Positions 1 through 9,180 are shown, numbered from the stretch's first letter. The stretch: DNA of 64,000 bases from Actinomycetes bacterium (GCA_021798985.1 JAJZBI010000007.1:62001-126000), one strand, 5' to 3'. Made by a program: numbers and translations. Notes: generated by a model not told the origin, from the sequence alone.

Positions 1-513
1 CCGGTTCGGCTCGTGGTTCGCCTCTGCAGCGACGAAGCCAACGAGCTCCTCCAGGCCCGCTTCGTCGGCGGTGAGGACCGCGCCGGCCTCGCTGGCGCGG
101 GCGCGGTACACGAGCCGCTCGCACGCAGCGTCGAGGAGGAGCAGGTCCCGCAACGCTGCCAGCACCTCGTCGGAGACGGGGATCTCCACGGCGCTCGGGG
201 GCGCCGCGGCCGAGCCGGGCGCTCGCAGGTCGAAATGGCTGCCCTCCCACCCGCTGATCACGCCGTCGTCATCACAAGTCGTGCAGTGCCACTCGATCCG
301 AGCAGGCACGTCGAGCCGGCACAGCGACATGCGGCCCGGGCAGGGGCGTCGCTCCGGTCGCCGTCGACACGGCAGCGCGCTGACCCAGGAGGCGCCGGCC
401 GGCACGGCCGTCGCGGCGCGGACGATGTTCGAGAGGTGGTCGGCCATCTTGCGTGCCGGCCCCGGGGCGTCGTCAGGTAGGTCGAGGAAGTGGCGCAGGT
501 CCGAGACGAACAT
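1..513 (-). CDS. Conserved hypothetical protein with cysteine pairs, cut by the left edge
   Basis: The frame reads leftward from ATG at 513-511 and stays open to the first base of the window (171 codons, no stop), so the C-terminus is outside. The protein begins MFVSDLRHFLDLPDDAPGPA and resembles a family of actinobacterial conserved hypothetical proteins I know only by pattern. Cysteines at about residues 49, 58, 65, 77 and 80 (ending HCTTC) could bind a metal, possibly zinc. After a proline/alanine linker near residue 100 comes a helical segment with acidic and leucine-rich stretches. A purine run (GGGGG) precedes the ATG. The function is unknown; the reading frame is well supported by amino-acid composition and by the acidic, non-repetitive translation. 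Confidence 0.75.
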   Translation of the reverse strand, partial: MFVSDLRHFLDLPDDAPGPARKMADHLSNIVRAATAVPAGASWVSALPCRRRPERRPCPGRMSLCRLDVPARIEWHCTTCDDDGVISGWEGSHFDLRAPGSAAAPPSAVEIPVSDEVLAALRDLLLLDAACERLVYRARASEAGAVLTADEAGLEELVGFVAAEANHEPNR

Positions 514-553
514 CCCCCGGCATGGTAGCCACATGCACCGCCCGCGGGGACGA

Positions 554-572
554 CTCGCACGACGAGTGCGAG
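554..572. terminator. Hairpin between the GH15 gene and the left-edge gene
   Basis: CTCGCAC (554-560) and GTGCGAG (566-572) form a perfect 7-bp stem with a 5-base loop. It lies just after the stop of the GH15 gene, which reads leftward, and before the start of the left-edge gene. There is no U-tract, as is common in GC-rich genomes, so termination is only a suggestion. Confidence 0.35.
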
Positions 573-682
573 ACGCCAGGCGCGGCTCAGGTGATTGCTC
601 CGCGGACCTCGACATCGAGGCTGGCCTCGCGGGGCTGGGCTCGCCGCGATGGGCTGCCCGGTGCGGCACGCGCCGCTGATCG

Positions 683-2566
683 TTATGCCGCCTTGCGCGA
701 GGTGTGCTCCCGCATGGCCTTGGCATAGGTGGTCGTCGCGCCGATCAGCGCCAGATGCGAGAGGCCGAGCGGGAAGTTGCCGAGGAGCTCCCCGCTCGTC
801 TCGTCGATCTCCTCGGAGAGGAGACCGAGGTCGTTGGCGCGCTCGAGCATGCCCGAGAGGAGCTCGCCGGCCTCTTGAGCCCTGCCGGCGTGGGCGAGCG
901 CTTCGACCATCCAGAACGTGCAGCAGATGAAGGCGTGCTCTTGTTCGCCTGCCCCGCTGTAGCGATAGAGGAGCGGGCCGTCGGCGGTGAGCTCGCGGCG
1001 GATCGCGTCGATCGTCCCCCAAAGCCGCCGATCGTCGCCGTCAAGAAAGCGCGTGCGGGCCGCAAGCAGCACCGAGGCATCCAGGTCCTCGGTGCCCGCA
1101 TAGAAGGTGTAGGCGCCCTTGGCCTTCGACCAGCAATGCTCGTCGATGAATCGGCGGACCGCGTCCTTCTCGTGACTCCAGCGGTCGAGGTGCACGGCGG
1201 GGATCTCGCCGCGCTCGGCGAGCTCGATCGCGCGATCGAACGCGGCCCAGCAGTTGATCAGGCTCGAGGTGTACAGGCGCGCTTCGCCGAGCTCCCAGAT
1301 CCCTGCGCCGGGGCGCCGCCACTCGTCGCACGCCGCGTCGGCGAGCGTGGCGAGGAGCATCCCGGTCTCGGTGTCGAGCCGGCCGCCGTTGCCGACGAAG
1401 CGGGCGACTGCCTCGAGGAGGTCACCGTAGGCCCCGTGCTGGGCTTGTTGTGCCGCCTTGTTGCCGACCATGACCGGCCCCGAGTCGCGATAGCCGGCGT
1501 AGAGCCCGAGTTCGGTCTGCTCGCCGCTCGCGGGCTGCGCCTGGACCGTGTAGAAGACATGGACATCGGGCGCGGTGCCCCGCAGCCCGGCGAGCAGCCA
1601 TCCGAGCGAGGCATCGAGCTCCTCGCTGAGGCCGAGGCGCGCCAGGGCGTCGAGCATGAACGATGCGTCCCGGACCCAGCCGAAGCGGTAGTCGAAGTTC
1701 CGCTTGCCGCCGATGACCTCGGGCAGCGAAGTCGTCGGTGCGGCGACCAGCGCTCCAGTGGTCGTGTTCTGCAGCGCCTTCAGGACGAGCGCGCTGCGGC
1801 GGACGGCCTCGGCGTGCGGTCCGTCGTAGCCGATCCGCTCGCTCCACGAGCGCCACGACTCAATGGTGTGCGTCATGCGCTCGCGGACCTCGCCGGCGTT
1901 TGGGACCAAGAGCGGCCCACGATCGCTCGCCACGAGTGCGAGGAGGCCGGGGGTGCCCGGACCGAGCGTGGTCTCGCCAGCAATGCGATCCGGCGCGATC
2001 TGGACCTCGCCGAGGTTCTCCATGACCAGTGCGCACAGCAGGTCGCCGTCGAGGACGAGCGGCACGCCGTCACGCTCGTGTGCCCAGGGTCGGTGCTGCG
2101 CGAAGCGATCGCCAGGCTCGAAGGAGAAGCGCACGCGGACGGGCCCGTCGCGCACCTCGAGGACTCGGGCGATCTCGCTCCAAGGGAGGCGGCCGCGATG
2201 GCCGACCGTCATCGCGTCGTGCACGACGAGCGTCCCGTTTGGCGTCTTGAAGATGGTCTCGAGGACCATCGTTCCGGGAAGGTAGCGCCGAGACACCTCG
2301 TAGTCGCCGATCGGCGCGAGAACAAGTCGTCCGCCTCGTTCGGCGTCGAGGAGCGCGGCGAGCAGTGGGGGGGCTTCGACCTCTGGGACCGCGAGCCAAT
2401 CGATCGTCCCGTCGCGCGCGACGAGCGCGGCGCCGTGGCCGTCTCCGAGCAATCCATACGATCCGATGGGCGCGTAGCCCGCAAGGCGTTCCACGATCTC
2501 TTCCTCCTGCTCGAGGCGGGCTGGGGGCGTCGCCAGGCGACCGATCTCGGTCCCAGATGGGTCCAT
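683..2566 (-). CDS. Glycoside hydrolase family 15 (glucoamylase/trehalase type)
   Basis: A 627-residue protein of normal length for bacterial GH15 enzymes, which release glucose from alpha-glucans or trehalose by inversion. The N-terminal 260 residues form the beta-sandwich region (SYGLLGDGHGAALVARDGTIDW is typical of the family start). The (alpha/alpha)6 barrel follows with FDYRFGWVRDASF near residue 290, GIWELGEARLYTSS near 420 (segment carrying the general acid in the family) and LLSEEIDETSGELLGNFP near 590 (segment with the general base). ATG at 2566 was chosen because AAGGGGGG stands directly upstream and the family N-terminus begins just after it; the frame stays open about 100 codons further, but that part is arginine-rich and unlike the family. 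No signal peptide, so probably cytoplasmic. Glucoamylase and trehalase cannot be told apart from the sequence alone. Confidence 0.9.
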   Translation of the reverse strand: MDPSGTEIGRLATPPARLEQEEEIVERLAGYAPIGSYGLLGDGHGAALVARDGTIDWLAVPEVEAPPLLAALLDAERGGRLVLAPIGDYEVSRRYLPGTMVLETIFKTPNGTLVVHDAMTVGHRGRLPWSEIARVLEVRDGPVRVRFSFEPGDRFAQHRPWAHERDGVPLVLDGDLLCALVMENLGEVQIAPDRIAGETTLGPGTPGLLALVASDRGPLLVPNAGEVRERMTHTIESWRSWSERIGYDGPHAEAVRRSALVLKALQNTTTGALVAAPTTSLPEVIGGKRNFDYRFGWVRDASFMLDALARLGLSEELDASLGWLLAGLRGTAPDVHVFYTVQAQPASGEQTELGLYAGYRDSGPVMVGNKAAQQAQHGAYGDLLEAVARFVGNGGRLDTETGMLLATLADAACDEWRRPGAGIWELGEARLYTSSLINCWAAFDRAIELAERGEIPAVHLDRWSHEKDAVRRFIDEHCWSKAKGAYTFYAGTEDLDASVLLAARTRFLDGDDRRLWGTIDAIRRELTADGPLLYRYSGAGEQEHAFICCTFWMVEALAHAGRAQEAGELLSGMLERANDLGLLSEEIDETSGELLGNFPLGLSHLALIGATTTYAKAMREHTSRKAA

Positions 2567-3043
2567 TCCCCCCTTGTGGCCCAGGCATCGCAACCCTGCC
2601 TGATCGGTCCGATGCGGGGGTGGCGCCACGGCACGGGAGCCTGCGGCACTCCGCCTCGCTCGCTTCGCAGGCCAAGCCCAGGCGGCGACGGTGCACGACG
2701 GCGTTCCGGGCCCTCGCGTCGTCCCGCGAGACCACCGCTGTGCTCGCCGGGCGAGCATGTGCCGCCGCTCGTCCGGTGCCCGAAAGTGCTTGACTGGGAA
2801 TCGTTCGTCGGGGGACCGGGTGGCGTGGGGCCGGTGGGTGCTCGTTGCGTGCCGCCCGGACACGGTGATGGGGGCGGCGGGCGCCGCCCGGGGGGGAGTG
2901 GTCGATGCTCAAGACGACAGCCTGGGCCCCGCGGTGACGGCGGCTCGGCGGGGGCGGCGCCACGGCGCGCTCGTCGACACGGGTGGCATGGCCGTGTCTG
3001 TGTCGAGGCGGCGTGGTCGGAGCCAACGGCACGACCTCGTCGC
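2567..3043. other. Intergenic stretch, no gene seen
   Basis: This 477-base gap lies between two divergently transcribed genes, GH15 to the left and the MBL hydrolase to the right. It must carry both promoters. Open frames cross it on several strands but their translations are arginine/proline-rich and look like ordinary GC-rich noise. No clear hairpin or operator was found. Confidence 0.5.
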
Positions 3044-3850
3044 ATGACCGAGCCCGTGCCCACCGCGCCGGCGCGGATCGAGACGCTGCTCGCGGGCAGC
3101 ATGATGAGCACCGACCAGGGCGAGATCGCGTTCTGCTCGGTCAATCTGATCGAAGCGACCGGGTCCGACGGTCGCATGAGGCGGATCATCGTCGACACCG
3201 GGCATATCGGCCGCCATGGGGCGCTGCGTCAGGCGCTCGCGTCCCGCGGCCTGTCTCCATCAGACGTCGACACCGTCGTGTTGACCCACGCCCACTGGGA
3301 CCACGTGCAGAACGTCTCGATGTTCCCAGCAGCCCGCGTCCTGGTGCACTCAGATGAGCTCCGCTACGCCCGCACGCCACACCCATTGGACCGTGCGACA
3401 CCGCCGTGGACCGCGGCGATCTTGGACCGCAATCCGATCATCGAGGTCGCCGAGGGCGACGAGGTCGCGCCTGGCGTCACGGTCATCGAGGCGCCAGGAC
3501 ACTCCCCGGGGACCCTCGCCGTGGCAGTCACCGGCGCAGACGGCATGGCCGTGATCACCGGAGACGCGATCCAAGACGGCCGGGTCGCGCTCGAGGGGCG
3601 CAACGCGCTCGTCTTCTTCGATGAGGAACGCGCCAATGCGTCGGTCCGCAAGCTGGTCGCGCTCGCGGAGGTGGTCTACCCGGGCCATGACCGCGCCTTT
3701 CGCATCGAGGCGGGTCGTTTGCGCTACCTCGAGCCGCTCGCTATGCGGCTCACCCACCTGCGTCCTGACCTCGAGGGGCTGTCCTTCGATCCCTGCGAGG
3801 AGCGAACGCCGGTCATCATGCCCACGGCACGCAAGGCGCCGCCTGGTTGA
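3044..3850 (+). CDS. MBL-fold metallo-hydrolase (lactonase-like)
   Basis: A 268-residue single-domain metallo-beta-lactamase fold protein. The zinc motif THAHWDH is at about residues 82-88, the next ligand histidine is in EAPGHSPGTL near 150, the bridging aspartate is in ITGDAIQDG near 172, and the last histidine is in VYPGHD near 213. All metal ligands of a two-metal hydrolase are therefore present. The overall layout is that of lactonase/glyoxalase-type members, and the substrate cannot be inferred. No signal peptide is visible. ATG at 3044 starts the family-like sequence; no strong Shine-Dalgarno precedes it, so a leaderless message or another start is possible. Confidence 0.85.
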   Translation: MTEPVPTAPARIETLLAGSMMSTDQGEIAFCSVNLIEATGSDGRMRRIIVDTGHIGRHGALRQALASRGLSPSDVDTVVLTHAHWDHVQNVSMFPAARVLVHSDELRYARTPHPLDRATPPWTAAILDRNPIIEVAEGDEVAPGVTVIEAPGHSPGTLAVAVTGADGMAVITGDAIQDGRVALEGRNALVFFDEERANASVRKLVALAEVVYPGHDRAFRIEAGRLRYLEPLAMRLTHLRPDLEGLSFDPCEERTPVIMPTARKAPPG

Positions 3851-4165
3851 CCGGGCGCGGCGGGATCGAGGCGACGGCATCGAGCGCGCGAGTGGCGCAC
3901 GGCACCAAGAAGGAGGTGCGCCGGGTCGGATCGCGCGACGCGAATCACAACCCGGCGCGCGTCAGCGGTCACTGCAGCGAGCCCCGTGCACCAGCCACCA
4001 TGGCGGGTGCGACGACGAGGCCGGGGTCCAGGTGGGCAGAGACCTCGTCGGGACCTGTCGGGCTGGAGGAGCGGCCGGCCAGGGAGTCTGGGCGCCGGGC
4101 TGCCACGGCGCTCAGAGCGCGGCCGACGGGGATGCAGCGAGCCTGTTCGAGCTGAGCGGTGCGGC
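3851..4165. other. Gap between convergent genes, no gene seen
   Basis: These 315 bases separate the MBL hydrolase (rightward) from the ROK kinase (leftward). A 102-codon rightward frame crosses it, but its translation is low-complexity and resembles no family I know. No long perfect hairpin stands out. Confidence 0.45.
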
Positions 4166-5122
4166 TCAGTTCGTCTGCTGGGCGGCCAGCAAGGCAGCTC
4201 CGACGGCCCCCGCCTTCTCCCCGAGCTGGGCCGGCAGCACCTGCAGCCGGCGCGCTTCGGGCGCTTCGACGAGGTTGGCAAAGGCGTCTCGCAACGGCTC
4301 CATCACCGCGTGCTCGGCCTCGATGAGACCTCCGCCCAACACGACGACAGAGGGGTCGAGCACGTTCGACAGGTTTGCCAGACCGAGGGCGAGCCACCAC
4401 GCGTACTCCTTCATGACCGCCAAGGCCTCGGGGTAGCCGTTGAGGGCGGCCTGGGTCACGTGCTCGCCGCGCACCGCTTCGGGATCGCCCCCCGCTGCCA
4501 CCACCGCGCAGTCCAAGTTGCCGGCCATCGCCGCCTCGCGGGCGAGGCGGCCAAGCCCGTCGCCGGACGCGAACCGCTCCCAGCAGCCGCGCTTGCCACA
4601 CGGGCACGGCGGGCCGTGGGGGTCGATGACCATATGGCCGATCTCGCCCGCAAAGCCGTGTCCGCCTTCAAGGAGGCGCCCGTGGGCCACCATGCCGCCC
4701 CCGATCCCGGTGCCGAGCGTCACCATCAAGACGTCGTCGAATCCCCGAGCCGCCCCGACGGAATGCTCCGCCCAACAGGCAGCGGTTGCGTCGTTCAGGA
4801 CGACCGTGGCGGCGCCCGGGTCGCGGCACTCCGCGAGGAGGTGGCGCAGGTCCATCCCGTCCACGCTGTGCAGGTGCGGGCAGAAGTGCGCCGTGCCGTT
4901 GCGATCGAGCATGCCGGGGAAGCCGACGCCGAGGGGGAGCGACTCGGGCGCTTGACCAGCGCCCTCGGCCACCTGGGCGACGCCGAAGAGCACCTCGTCG
5001 ATCACGTCGGTGGCGCTGACCGGTGTCCGCCGCTTGCTCCACGCCTCGACCTCACCGGCTGCGTTGAGCCGGACCGCTAGAACCTTGGTCCCGCCGATGT
5101 CCACTCCTATGGCCGACGCCAT
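4166..5122 (-). CDS. ROK-family sugar kinase (glucokinase-like)
   Basis: A 318-residue ROK protein, the usual length. The N-terminal phosphate-binding loop reads GVDIGGTKVLAVRLN (residues 5-19). The second glycine-rich loop is VTLGTGIGGGMV, and the substrate/zinc region GEIGHMVIDPHGP is followed by the ROK zinc motif CPCGKRGCWE near residues 165-180. The C-terminal adenosine loop reads VVVLGGGLI. The presence of EIGH and of the complete zinc motif favours an active kinase, most likely phosphorylating glucose, which would suit the GH15 hydrolase 1.6 kb away. ATG at 5122 is preceded by GGAG; the frame is open further upstream but without family similarity. A ROK transcriptional repressor is excluded by the lack of an N-terminal helix-turn-helix. 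Confidence 0.9.
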   Translation of the reverse strand: MASAIGVDIGGTKVLAVRLNAAGEVEAWSKRRTPVSATDVIDEVLFGVAQVAEGAGQAPESLPLGVGFPGMLDRNGTAHFCPHLHSVDGMDLRHLLAECRDPGAATVVLNDATAACWAEHSVGAARGFDDVLMVTLGTGIGGGMVAHGRLLEGGHGFAGEIGHMVIDPHGPPCPCGKRGCWERFASGDGLGRLAREAAMAGNLDCAVVAAGGDPEAVRGEHVTQAALNGYPEALAVMKEYAWWLALGLANLSNVLDPSVVVLGGGLIEAEHAVMEPLRDAFANLVEAPEARRLQVLPAQLGEKAGAVGAALLAAQQTN

Positions 5123-5396
5123 CTCCAAGGCTCCAATCCTGTGCGCTCGTGTCGCGCCCCCGGGGACGGCTTCCGGTTCCCGTCGCGTCACGTGGCACCA
5201 AGATAGGTCGACCACTTGAGCGGGCGGTGCATTGCGTCGCCAACGTCGTGGCGCGCGGACGGCTGCCTCAGGCCGCCATGCTGGGCGCGACGCGTTGAGG
5301 GCTCGGCCTTGACTCGGGAGGCCGGCCCGGCATGCCCGCGCGGCTGGTACGAATAGAGCGAGCCGATCGGCCACATCCGGCGAAGGAGGAGCGAGC

Positions 5397-6269
5397 ATGA
5401 ACCTCGACTTGCACGTCCCGCGTTTCACCTGGCCGGGCATGCCCGACACGGCGTCATCGACGTTCACCTCCCTCGTGCAGATGGCTGACGCCATCGGCGT
5501 GCGGACGCTGTCGGTGATGGACCACTGGTTCCAGATGGAGCGGACGTGGCCCGCCGATGAGCCGATGCTCGAGGGCTACACCGCCCTTGCCTTCGCCGCG
5601 GCCAAGACCGAGCGCCTGCGGTTTCGGACGCTGGTGACCGGCGTCACCTACCGCCATCCCGGCCTGCTCGCAAAGACCGTGACGACGCTCGACGTGCTCT
5701 CTGGGGGCCGCGCCGAGCTCGGCATCGGGGCTGCCTGGTACGAGCGAGAGCACCTCGGCCTCGGGGTGCCCTTTCCTCCTCTGGCCGAGCGGTTCGAGCG
5801 CCTGGAAGAAGCGTTGCAGATCTGCCTTCAGATGTGGAGCGAGAACAACGGGCCCTATGTGGGAACGCATTATCAGCTTGCCGAGACCCTCTGCTCCCCG
5901 CCGCCGGTGAGCTCCCCGCGGCCGCGGATCATGATCGGAGGGGGCGGCGAGCGCAAGACGCTTCGCCTCGTTGCCAAATATGGCGATGCATGCAATTTCT
6001 TTGCTGGTGCGGAAGAGGTCGTCCGCAAGCTCGAGGTGCTGCATCGCCATTGTGATGAGGTGGGCCGAGACCCGGCAGAGATCGAGGTGACCACCCGGCT
6101 GGACGTGCCTGAGGAAGCCGAGCCCGGCGCCATCCTCGCTGAGGCGGAAGGCTTGGCCGAAGCGGGAGTGGACACGGTAGTCATCCGGTCGGTCGGTCCG
6201 GAGCCAGCCGCCTGGCTCGAGCGCGTCTACGCGCCGGTCATCTCGAGGCTGCAGGCGATCTCGCGCTGA
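5397..6269 (+). CDS. LLM-class flavin/F420-dependent oxidoreductase
   Basis: A 290-residue luciferase-like monooxygenase-fold protein. Typical segments are the N-terminal MADAIGVRTLSVMDHWF strand-helix, RLRFRTLVTGVTYRHPGLLAKT (substrate pocket and the cis-peptide region), LDVLSGGRAELGIGAAWYEREH (the phosphate-binding loop) and PRIMIGGGGERKTLRLVAKYGDACN, all near canonical positions. The GIGAAWYE pattern is characteristic of the F420-dependent branch in actinobacteria. Reaction and substrate are unknown. The start is fixed by a strong GAAGGAGGAG site eight bases before ATG. It diverges from the ROK kinase across a 274-base gap. Confidence 0.88.
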   Translation: MNLDLHVPRFTWPGMPDTASSTFTSLVQMADAIGVRTLSVMDHWFQMERTWPADEPMLEGYTALAFAAAKTERLRFRTLVTGVTYRHPGLLAKTVTTLDVLSGGRAELGIGAAWYEREHLGLGVPFPPLAERFERLEEALQICLQMWSENNGPYVGTHYQLAETLCSPPPVSSPRPRIMIGGGGERKTLRLVAKYGDACNFFAGAEEVVRKLEVLHRHCDEVGRDPAEIEVTTRLDVPEEAEPGAILAEAEGLAEAGVDTVVIRSVGPEPAAWLERVYAPVISRLQAISR

Positions 6270-6604
6270 GGGCGAGAACATCGCCACCGAGATGAGTCAG
6301 CGCTGCCGCCAGAGGTCACTCGGGTGAGTCGGGGCAGCGAGCGCAGTTCTTTTGCGAACTGTCAGTCGGCGCATTGTCGCCGATGGACCGAGCGCGAGCC
6401 ACGACCGGGCGCGGGCCACCTTCTCGGGCAGGAGATGCAAGAAGAACGGCGGTGCTCGCCGCACCCGTGAGCGGTCGTGCGGGCGCCGGCAGTGTCACGG
6501 GCGGGGACGTCGCTGCCGGTGTGAAGGCGCCCGCGTCGAGCCCGAACCTCCCCGCTGGGCCGCCTCCTCGCTACGATCCGGGGCCACGGGGCGCGGGAGG
6601 GGCG
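6270..6604. other. Upstream region of the MFS-CNB gene
   Basis: The 335 bases before the transporter start carry no convincing gene. The transporter frame is open back to 6374, but that part translates to arginine/proline-rich sequence unlike a transporter N-terminus. A small hairpin CGGCG-N-CGCCG lies near 6367-6382. This stretch probably holds the promoter. Confidence 0.4.
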
Positions 6605-8329
6605 ATGGGGGTGCGACAACCAAGGGGTCTGGTGGCGGCGCTCGGCCACCGGGACTTTCGTCGCCTGATGGTCGCCTTCGCGGTCTCAGGCGCAGGGTCG
6701 TGGGCCTACAACGTCGCGCTGACGGTCTACGTCTATGACCAGACCCACTCGGCCGCCTGGGCCAGCGCGGTGACCATCGGCCGCATGGTCCCCTCGTTGG
6801 TCTTCGGTTCCTATGGCGGTGTCGTCGCCGAGCGCTTCGAGCGCGTCCGGCTGATGCTCAACTTGGACGTCGTCTCGACCGTGCTGATGGCGCTGCTCAC
6901 GGTCCTCGCCGCGCTGCATGGGCCGGCGGCCCTCGCCATCGCCGTCGGCGCGCTGGTCGGGACGATCTCCATGGTCTACTTGCCGGCGGTGACGGCGATC
7001 ACGCCGCAGATCGTGCCCGAGGCCGACCTCGCCGCTGCGAACAGCATCCGAAGCACCGTCGACAACCTGGTGGTCATCGCGGGCCCGGCGATCGGCGCGC
7101 TGCTGCTCGCGGTGGGCTCGCCGGCCGCCGCCTTTGGCGCCAATGCGGCGAGCTATGCCGCCTCGGCGCTGATTCTCCGCTTCGTCTCCGCCCGCAGCGC
7201 CCCGGTGGACGTCACCGAGGGAGGACGAGTGGGGCCGCTTCGCCAGATGGCGGTCGGCATGAAGACGGTGCTCGACTCATCGGCCGCAACGCTGCTCGTC
7301 GCCTACAGCGTCATCGCCAGCTTCGTCTACGGGACCGACACCGTGCTGTTCGTCATCGTCTCTGAGCATCGACTGCATGCGGGTGCGAACGGCTACGGCG
7401 AGCTCCTCGCTGGCCTCGGTGTCGGCGGGGTGCTCGCTGCCGGCATCGTCAACCGCATCGCCTCTTGGGCGCGCCTCGGGCCGGCGATTCTCGTCGGGAT
7501 CACGCTCTACTGCGTCCCCACGCTGCTGCTCCTCGTCGTTCCCAACGCGCTGAGCGCTGTCCCGGTCGAAGTCGTGCGCGGGGCCGGCACGCTTGTCGTC
7601 GACGTGCTGGCGATGACCGCCCTGCAACGCAGCCTTCCCGGCGAGCGCCTCGCCCGGGTCTTCGGGGCCTTCTTCACCTTGGTGCTCGTCGCCATCTCCC
7701 TTGGCGCGCTGTTGACCCCCGTTGCGCTGCACGCGGTCGGCCTGGCGTCCACCTTGTGGTTGGCCGGGGCGGCCATCCCGGCGCTGTGCCTGCTCGGATG
7801 GCCGGCGCTCAGCGCGATGGACCGCCGAAACGCCGCCCAGCTGGCGGTGATCGCACCGCGGGTCGCGCTGTTGTACCGGGCGGCGCTGTTCGCCGATGCG
7901 CCCCAGTCGGTGCTGGAGCGTCTGGCCGCGAGCGCCGAGGAGGTCTCCTATGGCCCTGGCGTCGACGTCATCGTCGAGGGCGACGCCGCCGACGCGCTCT
8001 ATGTGATCGTTGCGGGAAGCGTCGCTGTCTCGGCGCGACGCGGGGGAGATGCCAGTCGCCCGCTCGCCACGCTGGGCGTCGGCGACGTGGTCGGCGAGAT
8101 CGGCATCTTGGAGGGCATCGCTCGGACCGCGACGGTGACGAGCGCGGCCACGGTCCGTCTGCTGCGCATCGACGGGCCGAGCTTCCTCGACGCGCTCGTG
8201 AACTCGGCGCCCTCTCCGACCCTGCTTGGCCGGGCCGAGGCCCGGCTTGGCCGGGAGCTGAGCCTTGCCGCGACGCGGCCTCAGCCGGGTGGGGCGCCGG
8301 ACGCCGGCCTCAGCCCAGAACCAGGCTGA
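6605..8329 (+). CDS. MFS transporter fused to a C-terminal cyclic-nucleotide-binding domain
   Basis: 574 residues in two parts. Residues 10-415 are a 12-helix major facilitator transporter of the MFS_1/enterobactin-exporter-like type (RDFRRLMVAFAVSGAGSWAY at the start; SYGGVVAERFERVRLM between helices 2 and 3). Residues 428-545 form a cyclic-nucleotide-binding domain: LYVIVAGSVAVSARRG for the beta-roll and GEIGILEGIARTATV near 496 for the phosphate-binding cassette. The cassette glutamate and arginine that contact the cyclic phosphate and ribose are both present, so binding ability looks retained. ATG at 6605 follows GGGAGGGGCG. The next gene is convergent and a cyclase gene lies 1 kb downstream, so transport gated by cAMP or cGMP is a reasonable inference. 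The substrate is unknown. Confidence 0.87.
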   Translation: MGVRQPRGLVAALGHRDFRRLMVAFAVSGAGSWAYNVALTVYVYDQTHSAAWASAVTIGRMVPSLVFGSYGGVVAERFERVRLMLNLDVVSTVLMALLTVLAALHGPAALAIAVGALVGTISMVYLPAVTAITPQIVPEADLAAANSIRSTVDNLVVIAGPAIGALLLAVGSPAAAFGANAASYAASALILRFVSARSAPVDVTEGGRVGPLRQMAVGMKTVLDSSAATLLVAYSVIASFVYGTDTVLFVIVSEHRLHAGANGYGELLAGLGVGGVLAAGIVNRIASWARLGPAILVGITLYCVPTLLLLVVPNALSAVPVEVVRGAGTLVVDVLAMTALQRSLPGERLARVFGAFFTLVLVAISLGALLTPVALHAVGLASTLWLAGAAIPALCLLGWPALSAMDRRNAAQLAVIAPRVALLYRAALFADAPQSVLERLAASAEEVSYGPGVDVIVEGDAADALYVIVAGSVAVSARRGGDASRPLATLGVGDVVGEIGILEGIARTATVTSAATVRLLRIDGPSFLDALVNSAPSPTLLGRAEARLGRELSLAATRPQPGGAPDAGLSPEPG

Positions 8330-8332
8330 GGC
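8307..8332. terminator. Hairpin between convergent genes
   Basis: GCCTCAGCC (8307-8315) pairs perfectly with GGCTGAGGC (8324-8332) across an 8-base loop. The right arm contains the stop codon of the MFS-CNB gene. Between two convergent genes it could act as a bidirectional terminator; no U-tract follows. Confidence 0.5.
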
Positions 8333-8346
8333 GGGCGGGGCGGCAC

Positions 8347-9180
8347 CTACAGCTCGACGGTCTGGCCCTCGCGGGCGGCGTCGAGCGGTGTGGGGCGGTC
8401 GGACAGCGCCTTCACGATGGCGTCGATCTCCTCGTCGGTGCGCGTCGGCGAGTGGTGGTAGAGGAGCAGGGAACGGACCTGTGCCGCCTCCGCGAGCGCC
8501 ACGGCGTACTCGGCGCTGGCGTGGCCGAGGTAGGCGACGTCGGGGAACTCGGCGGCGACGAACTGGGCGTCGTGCACGAGCAGGTCGACCCCCGCGGCGA
8601 GCTCGAGCGCGGCGTCGTGCAGCGCCCCGTAACCGCCCGGGCCGGGCCCGAAGTCCGTCGGGGAGTGGTCGGTGAGATAGGCGAGCGATGCCGTGCCGGC
8701 GCTGACGCGAAAGCCGAAGGTCTGACCACCACGATGGGGGAGCTCGCGGGCGAGAATGCGGAACCCCTCGATCTCGATCACGCCCTCCTCGAGCCGATCG
8801 AAGGACCACCCCGGACCGAGCTGACCCGGAGCGATCGGAAAGTGCGGCGGTGAGAAGCCGCGTGCCAGTGTTTCGAGCGGGTCGGCGCCAGGAGCAGGCA
8901 GCAGTACGCGGACACGGTGCGCAGGCGCCATCCCGGCGGAAAAGAAGGGGAGCCCGTGCACGTGGTCCCAGTGCAGGTGCGACAGGAGGATCGCGCCGCG
9001 GAAGGCCTCGCCCGCGAGCTGCTCGCTCACCTTGCGGATCCCCGTGCCGCCGTCGAGCACGAGCGAGGGCGGCTCACCGTCGTGTGCCAGCGCCACGCTC
9101 GAGGTGTGGCCGCCGTAGCGGAGGAAGTCAGCCCCCGGGCTCGGCGTCGAGCCCCGCGTTCCCCAGAAGGTGACCTTCAC
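8347..9180 (-). CDS. MBL-fold hydrolase of the PhnP/cyclic-phosphodiesterase type
   Basis: 277 residues, beginning MKVTFWGTRGSTPSPGADF, the typical opening of the tRNase Z/PhnP-like branch of the metallo-beta-lactamase fold. The metal motif SHLHWDHVHG is near residues 69-78, a second histidine is in ARELPHRGG near 146, an aspartate in YLTDHSP near 168, and a histidine in LYHHSPTRTD near 254. Relatives are phosphodiesterases acting on cyclic phosphates (PhnP, class II cNMP phosphodiesterases), so a cyclic nucleotide is a possible substrate; this is supported only by position between a cyclase gene and a cNMP-binding transporter. The start ATG lies 135 bases from the divergent cyclase gene, so the two may share a promoter region. 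Confidence 0.82.
   Translation of the reverse strand: MKVTFWGTRGSTPSPGADFLRYGGHTSSVALAHDGEPPSLVLDGGTGIRKVSEQLAGEAFRGAILLSHLHWDHVHGLPFFSAGMAPAHRVRVLLPAPGADPLETLARGFSPPHFPIAPGQLGPGWSFDRLEEGVIEIEGFRILARELPHRGGQTFGFRVSAGTASLAYLTDHSPTDFGPGPGGYGALHDAALELAAGVDLLVHDAQFVAAEFPDVAYLGHASAEYAVALAEAAQVRSLLLYHHSPTRTDEEIDAIVKALSDRPTPLDAAREGQTVEL

Noticed and set aside
704-3850. A 1048-codon rightward frame covering the GH15 gene and the MBL gene
   Set aside because: Only its last 268 codons are protein-like; the part opposite GH15 is an antisense shadow in GC-rich DNA. The real start is taken at 3044.
3847-4155. 102-codon rightward frame after the MBL gene
   Set aside because: Low-complexity Ala/Arg/Ser translation, no ribosome site and no recognisable family.
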